Shown here piece by piece: positions 1 through 10,599 of a DNA stretch of 64,000 nucleotides (its first letter is position 1; every line of letters begins with the position of its first letter). The DNA comes from Orbilia blumenaviensis (Eukaryota; Ascomycota; Orbiliomycetes; Orbiliales; Orbiliaceae), in NCBI GenBank assembly GCA_036872755.1, contig JAVHNS010000002.1:2108001-2172000 (forward strand). The letters run 5' to 3'. The position numbers and the translations under genes are program-made. The notes beneath the pieces were generated by a model that searched no databases, was not told where the DNA came from, and was given only the letters and a program-made list of their open reading frames with translations.

Positions 1-1209
1 GCGCCAAAAGTGTGGGGAGTAGTGGCGAGGAAAACAAGAATGGAAATGCAGACAAAGGGTAACGGGAGAAGACCAAAATGAGGAGCTAAGGGAGTAGTCA
101 GATGAGGATGTGGGCTTTGGGATGTTCGATTAGCTCGCCCTAGCGCATATTTTACTTGTCTACATTGCATTGGTATCTGTCATGTTGTTCATAAAATATT
201 CTACCGCAAATTTTAGACCCCAGATTACCACTTAATTACTGCAGTACTATATTGCCTAACATTGTGCATGGCCAGATTCGCTTACACTTCACCCTTAATG
301 CGCATTTGCACAATTATATCAGATAAACAATTGGTTTTGTTAGCCTCGAATCTAGGCACTGTGGGTAAAGTGGTTTTGTAAGCTTCTTGTTGTTATAAGT
401 TATGTTTCCCCGACTGTCACGCGGTGGTAAAATCTTGGTAAAAGGTATGTGGCCTAAAGCCACCTTTGATTAGTCTTATGTTGCAGAGCTTTTGCATATC
501 TATAATTGTGTTTCAAGGATGTTAGTTATTGGTAGCTATAGCGGCTGTTGGCTTCTAGAATTCTAGCTAGCCAGTCGCAAAGGCCGGGTTTAATCATGCA
601 TTCAGAAACTTGAACAACCCTAACCGGATTACATCGACTGTTTACTCGGGGCCAACACCACATGCGCGCGGGCTATGAAATTTTGATAACATCAATATTA
701 ATGTTCACTAGCCTTGTTTCATAGAGAAATTACCTTTTATTGTTTGATTGCATGTTGTTGAAGCTGTCCTAGATTCAGAGAAGCCAAAGCGCTAGCGCCT
801 GCGAAACACAACAGTTTCACCAACATCTTGTGTGGCTTTTTGTAGCAACAAGTTCGCATAGTCTCGGTTAGCCTTCCTTCCTTCATGACCAATGTCAACT
901 TCCTTCGCAAATACGTTATTCAGAGGATAAACAATTAGCCATTTGTGTCTTGAGACTACGAGACTACCTTGAGACCTCGGCGCTACTAAGAAAGCTATAT
1001 ATATTGCGTCCAGATCCCACCGCCAGATGCATGGAAATAGGGTTCCCATCAGTGCTTAATACTACACCACAAAGTCAATCTAAATCTCCAGGCAAGACGA
1101 CCGGTTAACATACCTTAAGTCCTACTTGATACTCTATATATACTCCTAGATCTCTCCTCGGGACTCTATAATCACCGCATTAAAATCACGAGAAGTCTAA
1201 ACCAATATT
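1..1209. other. Left-edge intergenic DNA, no gene recognised
   Basis: Both strands show only short open frames with no recognisable motif, signal peptide or plausible splice structure. The stretch is AT-rich. The last 80 bases carry a TATA-like string and act as the presumed promoter of the secreted-protein gene at 1210. A gene continuing from beyond the left edge cannot be excluded, but nothing in the sequence supports one. Confidence 0.6.
1135..1142 (+). promoter_or_regulatory. TATA-like element
   Basis: An uninterrupted alternating TA octamer lies 68 bases before the start codon of the secreted-protein gene, a distance compatible with a fungal core promoter. It is inferred from position and composition only. 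Confidence 0.35.
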
Positions 1210-2204
1210 ATGAAGCAATCTCTCAGTCTATACCCCCTCGTCCTCATAAGTCTGGTGTTAACTACTTTCACCGTTAACGCCCAATACCGCAATATGGAAT
1301 GCAAAACACCTTCAGATAAGCCTGATTTTACACCCGGCGAATGTATAATAACTTTGAACCTATACCGCGGCTCTAGAATAAGGGAAGCGTTTATAAAACT
1401 CAAGCTAGATATGGTGTTCCGTATCTCGGCGACGATATACGACAATGGTACCCCGGGGAAAGATATCACTAACCCGAAGGATTCCAAGCTTCAACTGTGC
1501 TCTGGATATGGTGGGGAGGAGTGCCGCTTCAAATCTATTTACTTGAAGGATGAGGTGAAAGTCAGCCCACAATTGCAACGGGACTATGTACAGTTTTATT
1601 GGGGAAGCCAGGCATGGCATACAGACCCCAATCCATGGGATAAGGGCAGGAAATACGTGGCCGGTGGAGATCTAAATGCGTATCTCAATTGGAACGGGCC
1701 AGCTCGTGGAGGCTGGCCTACGGGGCCAGACATGGATAGCCCGAGACCGTGGTGCGATCTATTCGGTGGCTGGGACCCAATGCCGAAACTAAAAGATAAC
1801 CCAGATGGAGGTAACTTTGCATACCCGTTCAACGGATCAGATTGGGCTACTCTGGAGGTAAGTTAAATAAACCAGTTCCAAATACCCCGTATCCTAGGTA
1901 TCATCACACTATCAAAGATATAATTATACATATGGATCCTAACTATCGTTATATGATATTTTAGACCAGAAGTATGCGATGCTGGTTTATGTGTGATCAG
2001 TCTAGTTTCATCGACCCGAAACCCTCATGCCCGGATTTTCCAGTTGTGGATCCTTCTAGAGATGAATCGCTCCCGGGCACTATCGCTCCGCTCAGCAACG
2101 TAACCTCTATAGGCCTTGCCGCCCCCGAACCCTCCGGGGTCTCTAGCGCATCTATGGCCGTTATAGCCTCTGCAGCACCTGAAAATACCCCTACTAGCCA
2201 GTAA
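1210..2204 (+). CDS. Secreted protein of unknown function
   Basis: Two exons, 1210-1857 and 1965-2204, give 295 residues. The intron 1858-1964 has a GTAAGT donor, a CCTAAC branch site at about 1939 and a TTTTAG acceptor, and the frame is kept in phase 0. Without splicing the protein would end two codons after the donor. Residues 1-24 form a signal peptide (basic start, Leu/Ile/Val-rich core, likely cleavage after NA). The mature part has several Cys (near residues 31, 45, 98, 104, 178 and early in exon 2), suggesting disulfides, and many Trp/Gly/Asp in residues 130-210. The tail from about residue 240 is rich in Ser, Thr, Pro and Ala, and no GPI-type hydrophobic end is seen. I do not recognise the family. 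In a predatory or soil fungus it could be a secreted effector or surface protein, but that is a guess. Confidence 0.7.
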
Positions 2205-3365
2205 CCGTGACGGCCGGGACATCGATGTCGACGTTGACTCTGAACATACCTCAGCAAACTCTTACTACTTTATGACTTGGCCTTAGTACCGTGTCTCATA
2301 CCCAGACCTCACGTTGCTTAGTACCTGGTATGCTAGGTACTCTGAAACGATCGAGCATCCCTTTCTTGTTGTTATTGTTTCTATCATATGGGCTCAACGC
2401 CTCGCACTCAACCCTTCTACACAAGTATACTGTTTAAATTTTTATTTTGCAACGTCGTTTTGGTGTTTAGATTCGATTCTCCAATTGAATCCCCCGTTAC
2501 TGCCACGCTCTATAGCTATGCATAGATATGACGATATATCATATATTAAATTCGCTTGGTCTGCGGACCTAGAGGAGCTCAAAGACCGACATTGATACCT
2601 CGCATGCATAATATATACTGGCTTGGCTTCCAGGCCCTAGGAGCTCAGTATTACGCTAAGATCAAGATAGTCGATATTGTTGGTATATCATGGCCGGATA
2701 TCATGGATACCAGCTATAAACAGTACAAAGTTTGCATGTCGAGGAGGCGCTTGTGTGACATATATTGTGTGATTACGTTCAGCTGCAGCTCTTGTTGGTC
2801 GGATCCGCGGGTGGGTGTCGGGAGTATTTTGTATATGTGATTATATTTTTTGTTCTTCCCAAGTGCCAAAAGCCCAGAATTTAATGGTTTGAGTTGAGTC
2901 TGGCTGACAGTCCTTTTCTTTCTCTTCCTTCCTTTCTTAAGATCCAATATCCTTTTTTACCTCCAGTCTTGTTGACTTTAGTCGAAATTGCCTGTGTTTT
3001 TGTTGTTGTTATTATGTTTTTCACTATCAGAGGTTCGAGTTTGAATAGTGCAAAGTTTGTAGCTTTATTTCAATCAAATACTTGGTTCTAATAGATATTA
3101 AAATTGCAATTGCAATTGCTTTCAAATTCAGTCTCGGGGCATGCGTTTGTAATTTTTTTTTGTGTTTATGTTGGGGACGTTGCCAACCAATTGCGGCATA
3201 TATCTATAAGCGGCTATCGGGACATCTACTATCCGAGACGGGCAATTAGTCACATTACTAAGTACTTAAATATGTTCGTTGCAGTATTAGTAATATAAAA
3301 ATATCATTTATTCGGCCTATAACTGATCTAGAAGCGCTTTCAACGCCTGGGCTGCGAGTCATGTA
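2205..3365. other. Intergenic, nothing recognised
   Basis: This region lies between the secreted-protein gene (plus) and the 3' end of the acyltransferase gene (minus), so it is convergent. It contains only short, AT-rich open frames of low complexity. I see no RNA gene or repeat. Confidence 0.6.
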
Positions 3366-4896
3366 TTACACAGCATTACTTTTCAACGGGCTATACCCGC
3401 CGTCACCTAGAATCCCAACGGTATTGTACATATACAGGTACAGATGCGTTCCAAACCCGGAGCTCTTTGAATACCCATACAGGTCCCAAAACAACGGACT
3501 AACCTTTTCGAAGATCACAGGCCAGGGATTCATTGGTAAAATAGATGCGGCCTCACTGGTGGAGACCAGAATATGGACATAACCCAGCTCAGCGTCTGAA
3601 GTTCTCTGGTAGCCAAGAGAAGAAAGCTGGGGGTGGATCCATAGGACTGCAGTACCCCAGGTAAACCAGGCTAACGTATATACCATGCCTATAGACCATC
3701 TAACTTTGGAACTTTTAACTCCCTTCGATTCTGTGGAGACCCCAGTTGCCCAACAGATAAAATCCTCGAGGGTAATGGCGATGGGTTGGATATAGAAAAA
3801 ATACCCAGTCACATACCACCCGGGCCGCATATGGGAAGGAGTTGAATCCTCATAGGGCATGGTATCTGCCTTCGAGCCGTAGTACACGGCGAGGGAGTGT
3901 AGGAGACCGGAGACCCCGAATGCACTGAATACAAGGAAGTATCGTCTAATCAATCGCGGGAGTCGACCGAGTTTTGAATGGTCACCGAATATTAAACCGG
4001 CAATGTTTTCCCCTGGGGCAGTGAGGCACTGGTTGGAAGCCTTGAGGTTAGCCTACTTTCTATATCATGTAATTGAAATGAGAACCGGTATAACAGCATA
4101 CCCTTCGAAGATTCTGATGCCAGGCTCTCCCCCAGACATTCCGAATACTCCAAGCATCTTCAAACTCCCCGAACATATTCGGCCATGATTCAACGTTTCC
4201 CCAACTACCGTTGATCCCAGAGGTCACACAGATCATGCGGATCAAATTATAGACTAGGACGCTATTAGATACCATGGCAAAGATCCCAGTGAAAGCTACT
4301 ATCATCTGGAAAAGCTCGTTCTTGAAAAGTATATAAACCCAAGGGTGCGGCAACTCCACTTCCTTCCTCAGCACTTCGACCATATAATCGCAAAGTTGGC
4401 CGCAACCATAAAGTCCCAAGTATATCGACAATATGCTAGTCATCGACTCAAAGATAAACGCTGCGGAGGAGCAAGGATATCTAATCTTTTGTAATGGAAC
4501 TTGGATATTCCATCCAATACCTCGATGGGAGGTTACCAACGACAGGGCCCATTTGATCCGACCAAATGTATCCTGAGGGTATTCGTGGACTTTTGTGATG
4601 GCTCTTCCAACCCGATCGACTTGATGGAAGCTGGCTGGTGCATTGTAGCCCTGCCAATAAAGGTAGTCGAACATCTTGAAGGATGTATCCGTCACGAAAA
4701 GGCCAAGGAGATATATTTCCTTCGACTGTCCCTCGGTGGGTGGCCACATAAGAGCCCTAAACACCAACAAAGCTGGAACGGGATAGAGGGCATATCGAAT
4801 AAAAGACGCCGGTGGTAGCGATAGGATAAGGGTTGAGATTGCTGTGACCCCTATGAGAGCTCCTTGCAGAGTGTTTTCAAACATACTTGAAAACAT
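3366..4896 (-). CDS. Wax-synthase/MBOAT-like membrane acyltransferase
   Basis: Two exons on the minus strand, 4896-4102 and 4028-3366, give 485 residues. The intron 4101-4029 has a GTATGC donor, a GCTAAC branch and a CCAG acceptor, in phase 0. The protein is polytopic with at least six hydrophobic segments. The family signature GRAWHQ...LRR (residues 256-265) sits just before the splice junction, and the conserved membrane His lies in GLLHS (His309). This matches the wax synthase/MBOAT_2 group that includes trichothecene acyltransferase Tri7 and the yanuthone O-mevalonyl transferase YanI, which pass an acyl group from CoA to a hydroxyl. Close to an SDR and a 6-MSA meroterpenoid cluster, it could acylate a hydroxyl of the final product. 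It lies about 10 kb from the UbiA gene, so cluster membership is inferred. Substrate unknown. Confidence 0.8.
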
Positions 4897-5972
4897 AGGA
4901 TATTCGCTTCAAACAAAAGATGGATTCGAGGAGCAATTTTGCAAAGGAGGGCTAGGGATGGGGGCATTGCGAAACCACTAAACAGTCTAAAGAATGGCAA
5001 AATCGACCTATATACACTGATGAAACCCAAGAGGCCGACAAGAGGGGCTGAGCGTGCTATTTCGATCCCGACACCGACTAGGTGCGACTCTACGAACCAA
5101 CACTTCGAAAAGCGATTGGTTTAGGAAAACTATTAGTGTCAAACTACGGAAAAACCCAGAGATACGGGATATGAGAAGCACCTACATGGTCTCATGAATA
5201 GGCACGGGAGCTCTAGCGTAATCTCAGTGCTGACTACCTAGTCATGATAATGTCAGCGCCGCTCGCGACGGGGTATACGGCTTCCCGGGGTTGGTTCAAC
5301 GTGTATTTAAATTCAGTGTAATCGCAGTTAATTAGCCAGTAAGTAGCCGGATTCCGAGACCAAGCGCGAACCAAGAGCCTCAAGAATCTCGACATCGGTA
5401 CTTATGAAGCATTGACATAACGTTACGTACGAAGAACTCGTAGTAGGATAAACCTTTTTGCGAGTTCGCTTCATGGATTTAAAATATCGGATATAAGTAA
5501 TATAACGATAGGTTCTGCCGAATGTAGGGGCGGGAGGTATCGATAATAAGCAAACAGGGTATTCCAATGCTAGTTGTTGCAGGGTCCATCTGATGTGACA
5601 ACATGTTGGATTTTGAAGCATGTATGCCATACTACCAATAGGTGTTAGCGCAGGCTCGTATCCGCCTAGCCCTAACCATGAGCCATATTATTAATCTTAA
5701 AAAGGCAAAGGAAAATTCACTGGGAAACATTATAGGCTAAGTATGGATACGAGGAACTAAGTTCTTTTAGGGGCCGGCCTGACTACAAAGCCAAGTTAAG
5801 TTCTCTCTCACATTGGAACATCGAGATTTCGTCTTAATTTTAGTAACCAGCCAGTCTGATTGTAAATTATGATCTAAGGGACATTAAAAGGGTTGAATAG
5901 GGGTGCTGAAAACTGCGGCTCTTTCTAAAAGCCACCGGAAAAAAGAAGTTCGTAGTCCATCAGGCGAAAAGC
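4897..5972. other. Intergenic, nothing recognised
   Basis: Upstream region of the acyltransferase and downstream region of the SDR, both on minus. Only short unsupported open frames are present, such as about 100 codons on minus at 5328-5630 with no motif. It presumably contains the acyltransferase promoter. Confidence 0.55.
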
Positions 5973-6997
5973 TTAAATTGAAGGCGAGGTCGGATCGAGC
6001 TGTTGCAGGCGCTCGAGTGTTTGATTCCACAACTTCTTCTGGAACTGTTTACCCTCATCCGTAGCCAGGAATGCAGCAGGTCTGTAGAGTATCATAGTTA
6101 GAGAGTGTGGTTTTGTCGCTATATTATCAGGTGCACTTACGGAGTTTCTTTCCCATCACTGTAGTACTTTCCATTACCCTCAGGCCCGGTTGTCGCAGCC
6201 AAGGTCAAGGCACGGGCGCCCTCGTAAGGGGTGCGAGCCATTAAAGATCTGACTCCCTTCATGAAGTACTTCAAGATGAATGGGGAGTTGGTATCAAAAT
6301 TGGTGGCGACCAACCCAGGGCACATCGAGTTGACAATGACCTGGTTTGGATCAACCTTCGAAGCAAGCTCATTTGTGAAGCTGGTGAGGAGAAGCTTGCT
6401 AACATTGTAGCGATCCATCCCAAAATTGGCCTTGTTATTGAACCAATCGATAATGTTTTCATCGGGTTTGATGGAGTTCTTCTTGAAAGAGGTCAAGTGT
6501 TGCATGTTCGAGGAGACAAAAGCGAGATGTGAGGGTTTCCCGGAGGCAACAGCGCCTGCTTTCAGCAACGGCAACAAATGAGTGGCAAGGAGAGCGTTGG
6601 AAACGTAGTTAACTTGGAGGACAGTTTCGTATCCATCGCCGGTAGGAATGTACTTGAAGAAGCTGACACCGGCATTGAGGACGGCGATGTTCAACTTCTC
6701 AACCTCGCTAAACTTTTTGGCAAAAGCGGCGACGGAGTCAAAAGAGGCCATGTCGACCTGGTAGAGCTTAATGACGGCATTCGGATTCACTTTCTTGATC
6801 TTTGGATCGTTGCGGAGCGCTGTCATTGCTTCGTCACCCTTTTCGAGGTTTCGAACGCCAAGGTAGACTGGCGACGCCTTGAGTTCTAGGAACTGGCGGG
6901 CATTTTCAAAGCCGATACCAGTGTTGCTGCCTGTGACCAAGACAGACTGGCCGGTCAGGTCGACTGTTGACGGGATATTGGGGATTCTCGGTGCCAT
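5973..6997 (-). CDS. Short-chain dehydrogenase/reductase (retinol dehydrogenase-like)
   Basis: Exons 6997-6141 and 6081-5973 give 321 residues. The 59-nt intron 6140-6082 (GTAAGT donor, CTAAC branch, ACAG acceptor) restores a C-terminal tail that an unspliced reading lacks. The Rossmann cofactor motif TGSNTGIG lies at residues 22-29, the NAG motif at 108-110, the catalytic Ser near 162-163 and YNVSK at 197-201 (Tyr197, Lys201). The end of the second exon carries the usual helical tail. This is a classical NAD(P)-dependent SDR of the WWOX/retinol-dehydrogenase-like kind. In epoxyquinone pathways such an enzyme can reduce a quinone carbonyl to the alcohol; that role is inferred from the nearby 6-MSA cluster. 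The family is very large in fungi, so an unrelated metabolic function is possible. Confidence 0.88.
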
Positions 6998-9392
6998 CTC
7001 GCTTCAATCGCGTTTTCTTTTTTTCTTTTTTCTTTTACAAGAAAAAAAAAGATATCAATTTTACTTGTGTCTTGGTAGTAGTTCAGATGATGCTGGTAAG
7101 TAATATGGTGTTGTGCGATATGATTGATGTAGGAAGCTGTGGTTTCGGAGTGTGGATGATAATCACTACTGAGCTGGTGGGGTTCAACGGTCGCCGATAG
7201 CTACGAAGCTTGAATTCTTAGGAGATATGAGATAGAACAAAAAACTTTTTGAGGCGGGTATGATCAGTAAAGCAGTGCAGCGAATTGGATTTTGGCCTGC
7301 CAGAGATGAGTGGAGCGGGATTCGATAAAGCAGAACAGAGTCTGTAATGAGACAGCAGCTGGAACGGAACAGAACAGAACAAAGCAGAGTGGAGCGAGTT
7401 ATCAAGGCGCAGGAATTAAAGAGGGTGCGGGTGGACTGGACTGAGCTGAGTCGTTTTCAATGTCCTTGTTCTTGTTTTAGGTAGTCCTTAGTGCTCACAG
7501 TTTACGTATTCTTCTGGACTGGTACGGGTATGGCTACCGTAGCGCAGGCAGTGCAATACAGCCAGCTGTTGCCAGGCAGCGAGAAGATTCAACCCGACTC
7601 AGATCGAATCGAGAAGGCCGGGCAGTTGGCTTTCTCCGTGTGTAACAAGATTAATAATAAACAGCGGCTGTTGGACAGCGCTGGCTGCTATAGCCACAGG
7701 AAACGCGCATTATGTAATGCGCCCCTTCCCGGCCGAATAAAGAATTAAGCCTCAGAATCCTTGACAGCGGACGAATGAGACCCCCCCAGAAATCCAAATA
7801 TGGCAGAAGGTCGTTCGGAACAATAAAGAGGCCGATTCCCAATCCGTCTATCTTATGAGAAATACGAGTCAAACATTGCATCTTTGTTTTGTGCTTGTAG
7901 GTTAGTGAGCAAATTTACATGGGGGTGTGTGCTCCCCCCCAAAAACGTTGTAAACTGTCCACCATAACCATGCTAGGCGGAGGGAAGGCCGGTTTTTCCT
8001 CAGTTCATGATTAATTTCATGCGCCTGCATACATGTATGTGAGTAGGTAGATTTGTACTTCATAAATGCGAGGGAAACGGCTAAACGGGAGTCGACAGGG
8101 TCCGGTCAAGATACTGTAACTATTAGCTATTATTACATGTTCATAGCATAGCATAGCATAACATGCATCGCATCGCATCGCACGCAATACTCTAGGACGA
8201 ATCATAATTGCTCCGTTACCCTATACAGCCGCTAGTTAACTATTATATTACTGCACTGTCAAAAGAATAAGATACGTAATACCGTACTTATCTTGGAGGG
8301 TAGCCTTCCGCTCTAGACAACTGCATGCATGTTTCTCGGAGAGAACCCACGTTAAGTCCATGCACACCTATCATCTCATATCTCCCGAAACCCGCTGCTG
8401 TACCCTGCATGAAACTGTCGTATGCAAGCTCTTATCTTCAACGTTCTCCACCTCCTCGCGCTCGCTCTGACCGGTACTCCACTCTGGTACTGCGGGTTTC
8501 CGAGTCTTGGCCCAATCGCAAGGTCGCAAGGCCAAGCTGGTCAATCGGTTGGCTGACAGTCAGAAAATGCGGAGGGTCGGTTACCTGGCATTGGACAATT
8601 ACAAGGCTCGCCAAACCTCAGGTAACCGAGAGCCTGGTCAATGCGCTAATTTTTTTATTAAGGGGTGGGGCAAACGGCTATCGGCAGGTGGGTCCCTGTG
8701 GGTCTCAATGGCTCCACGGTGTGGCCGGATTTTAATGCTACGGGGTGCCCAGAGCCCATGTCCCATGTCCCGGACCCAGAGCCCAGAGTCCAGAGCTAGT
8801 TTCAGTGCCATGGGCACGGGTCTACGGCGGTGTACAGGTCGTTTGATGTTCGGTGTTTCTGGGTGATGCCGTCTGATGTTTCTGGTTATATAGCGCTATA
8901 TATAACGATATATCCATAAGCCCTGTACAATGCTTTAGCCTCAAAATTTCTGAATCTTTGCTGCTTCCGGCCGTATCACTACCGCTAGGACGTCAGACGA
9001 GCCACGTACATGCGTATCGATGAGCAACATCGCTCGATGCCTTGCACAATGGTTCGCAATATCTTCACTCCGACTGTGGTAGTTGGAACAGCGTCGTTTC
9101 ACCGAGTCTGCAGCCTATTCAGCCCCAAAAGGAATTACAAAAATATCCCTCCAATGGCTCAGATATCCTTACGCTTTTTGATTGCCCCACCCCCATCTGT
9201 TCACAAGGATTCTTAGAGAGATATCTCATGGAATGCCTTTATTTTGGCGGACTTGAATTTCGAGGGAGGGCTGTTTAGGTCTGTAAAATTTTGCAACACT
9301 GGACAACACAAAGTTACCCCAACCAGGCTCACAACTTAGAGCCTCAGACCACAAATCTGTTTCTTCTTTTTTTTCTTTTGGCAGATATCGCG
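6998..9392. other. 2.4-kb intergenic region with simple repeats
   Basis: Divergent region between the SDR (minus) and the unknown protein gene (plus). It holds a pyrimidine/purine tract just upstream of the SDR start (7017-7050), GGAAC-type short repeats near 7360-7380, the pentamer repeat at 8142-8183 and a CCCAGAGCC-like repeat near 8750-8800. The longest open frame (about 136 codons, plus, from 8325) has no motif and irregular composition. Confidence 0.55.
8142..8183. repeat. Pentamer microsatellite (CATAG)n followed by (CATCG)n
   Basis: Four pentamer units of CATAG/CATAA type are directly followed by four CATCG-type units, all with the same five-base period. The second half resembles the tract at 16728-16747. 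Confidence 0.8.
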
Positions 9393-10184
9393 ATGTTCAC
9401 TTCACTTCGCTTTCTTTGTTTTGGAAATACGCCTCTCCCTTCGTTAAGTTCCCCCTCGAGAGCACAGTCTATAGAGAGCTCTTCATCTTTCCTGTCACCT
9501 ATCGAAGAGGAAACCACACCCCAAACCACCCCAAAATCAGACGATAGAGAACTTACTCTAAGTTCGAGTATCGGGCCGTACCCAATTCCATCATCTCTGA
9601 TGCGAGAGGTGGAATCAATACGGTCACATATACTACAACAAAAGAGCCGCCATCAGAAACAGCATACCCGTCGCCACAAGAGAGCCCGTCGCCAAAAGCT
9701 TCAGCCGATCGAGCCACCAACCATTGTTCCTTCCGTTCATTGTCAAGTAAAACTCACCCCTACTTCATACAATGATGTTTCAAATCCATACGCAGAGGAC
9801 ACAAGTGTCTTTGAATTGACTCTCGCCGAAAGGGAGGACAGGGGAGGACTTACAGTCTCAACCCAGGAAGATGTGGAAGAAATAACTGTAAACACTGAAT
9901 GCACTTATCCTGCCTTAGAAGAACAGAGCTGGAATGAGATCGAATCTAGTGCGTACTTGGGATTAGATGATTTCATATCCCAAGGTTACCTTGAAGGATA
10001 CGACAACTCGATTGTCTACGATCTACCACAGAAGCCCGGCGCTGATGAAATTTATACAGTATCTGAAGAAATTGGACTTGAAAAGGCTCCTATTTACCCA
10101 GCCGGTGATACTGGATGGTGGTTGATAAAACATATAGATCCGAAGGCTCTTTCAAGGTTTGGCAGTGACTGCGTTATCCTGTAA
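9393..10184 (+). CDS. Hypothetical basic/acidic protein, unknown function
   Basis: A single open frame is proposed to start at the ATG at 9393 (263 residues). The same frame is open from 9291 (297 residues), but that extension begins with low-complexity sequence and crosses a T-rich tract that looks like a leader or an intron acceptor, so the internal ATG is preferred. No catalytic domain is visible. The N-terminal third is Ser/Pro/Thr-rich. A strongly basic patch around residues 84-103 (HTRRHKRARRQK) could be a nuclear localisation signal. The C-terminal half is acidic. The protein looks disordered and may be lineage-specific. It sits between the SDR and the vWA/alpha-kinase gene. The length of the frame and its composition support a real gene, but its function is unknown. 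Confidence 0.55.
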   Translation: MFTSLRFLCFGNTPLPSLSSPSRAQSIESSSSFLSPIEEETTPQTTPKSDDRELTLSSSIGPYPIPSSLMREVESIRSHILQQKSRHQKQHTRRHKRARRQKLQPIEPPTIVPSVHCQVKLTPTSYNDVSNPYAEDTSVFELTLAEREDRGGLTVSTQEDVEEITVNTECTYPALEEQSWNEIESSAYLGLDDFISQGYLEGYDNSIVYDLPQKPGADEIYTVSEEIGLEKAPIYPAGDTGWWLIKHIDPKALSRFGSDCVIL

Positions 10185-10599
10185 TTTCTATGTCTATGCA
10201 TACCTGCACGCAGCTTTGTTTTATTTATTTTTTATAGTCTAGAGACAAGACGTCTAGTATTAGATTCCATAGCAATAGAAGATACAACCTTGGTATTATA
10301 TCACTATCATTGAGCTAGTTTAACAAAATATACATGGGTTAGGATTTATGATCAGTAAACATTACCACGAGGGCGGATCCAGTGAGATCCAAAGATCGGA
10401 TGAACCCAAATCTAGGAACACACATGGCTAGCATTATCTTTAGGTCGTGCAACCTGAGGTCGAGACAGAGCACTGGAACACAGCATCCTAGTCATGAAGA
10501 TACTAACGGGTTGACAAAGCCTGCCACGAAATCTGCTGAACGATCAAAACCCTACAGTTACACCACTAATACACAACGATCGCCATTTATTGCATTGCG
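10185..10599. other. Convergent 3' region
   Basis: Short stretch between the stop of the unknown protein gene (plus) and the stop of the vWA/alpha-kinase gene (minus). It is AT-rich just after the first stop, as expected for a 3' untranslated region. No other feature is visible. Confidence 0.5.

Noticed and set aside
8325..8735. Plus-strand frame of about 136 codons
   Set aside because: No motif, no signal peptide and amino acid composition typical of chance translation; it overlaps a competing frame equally open.
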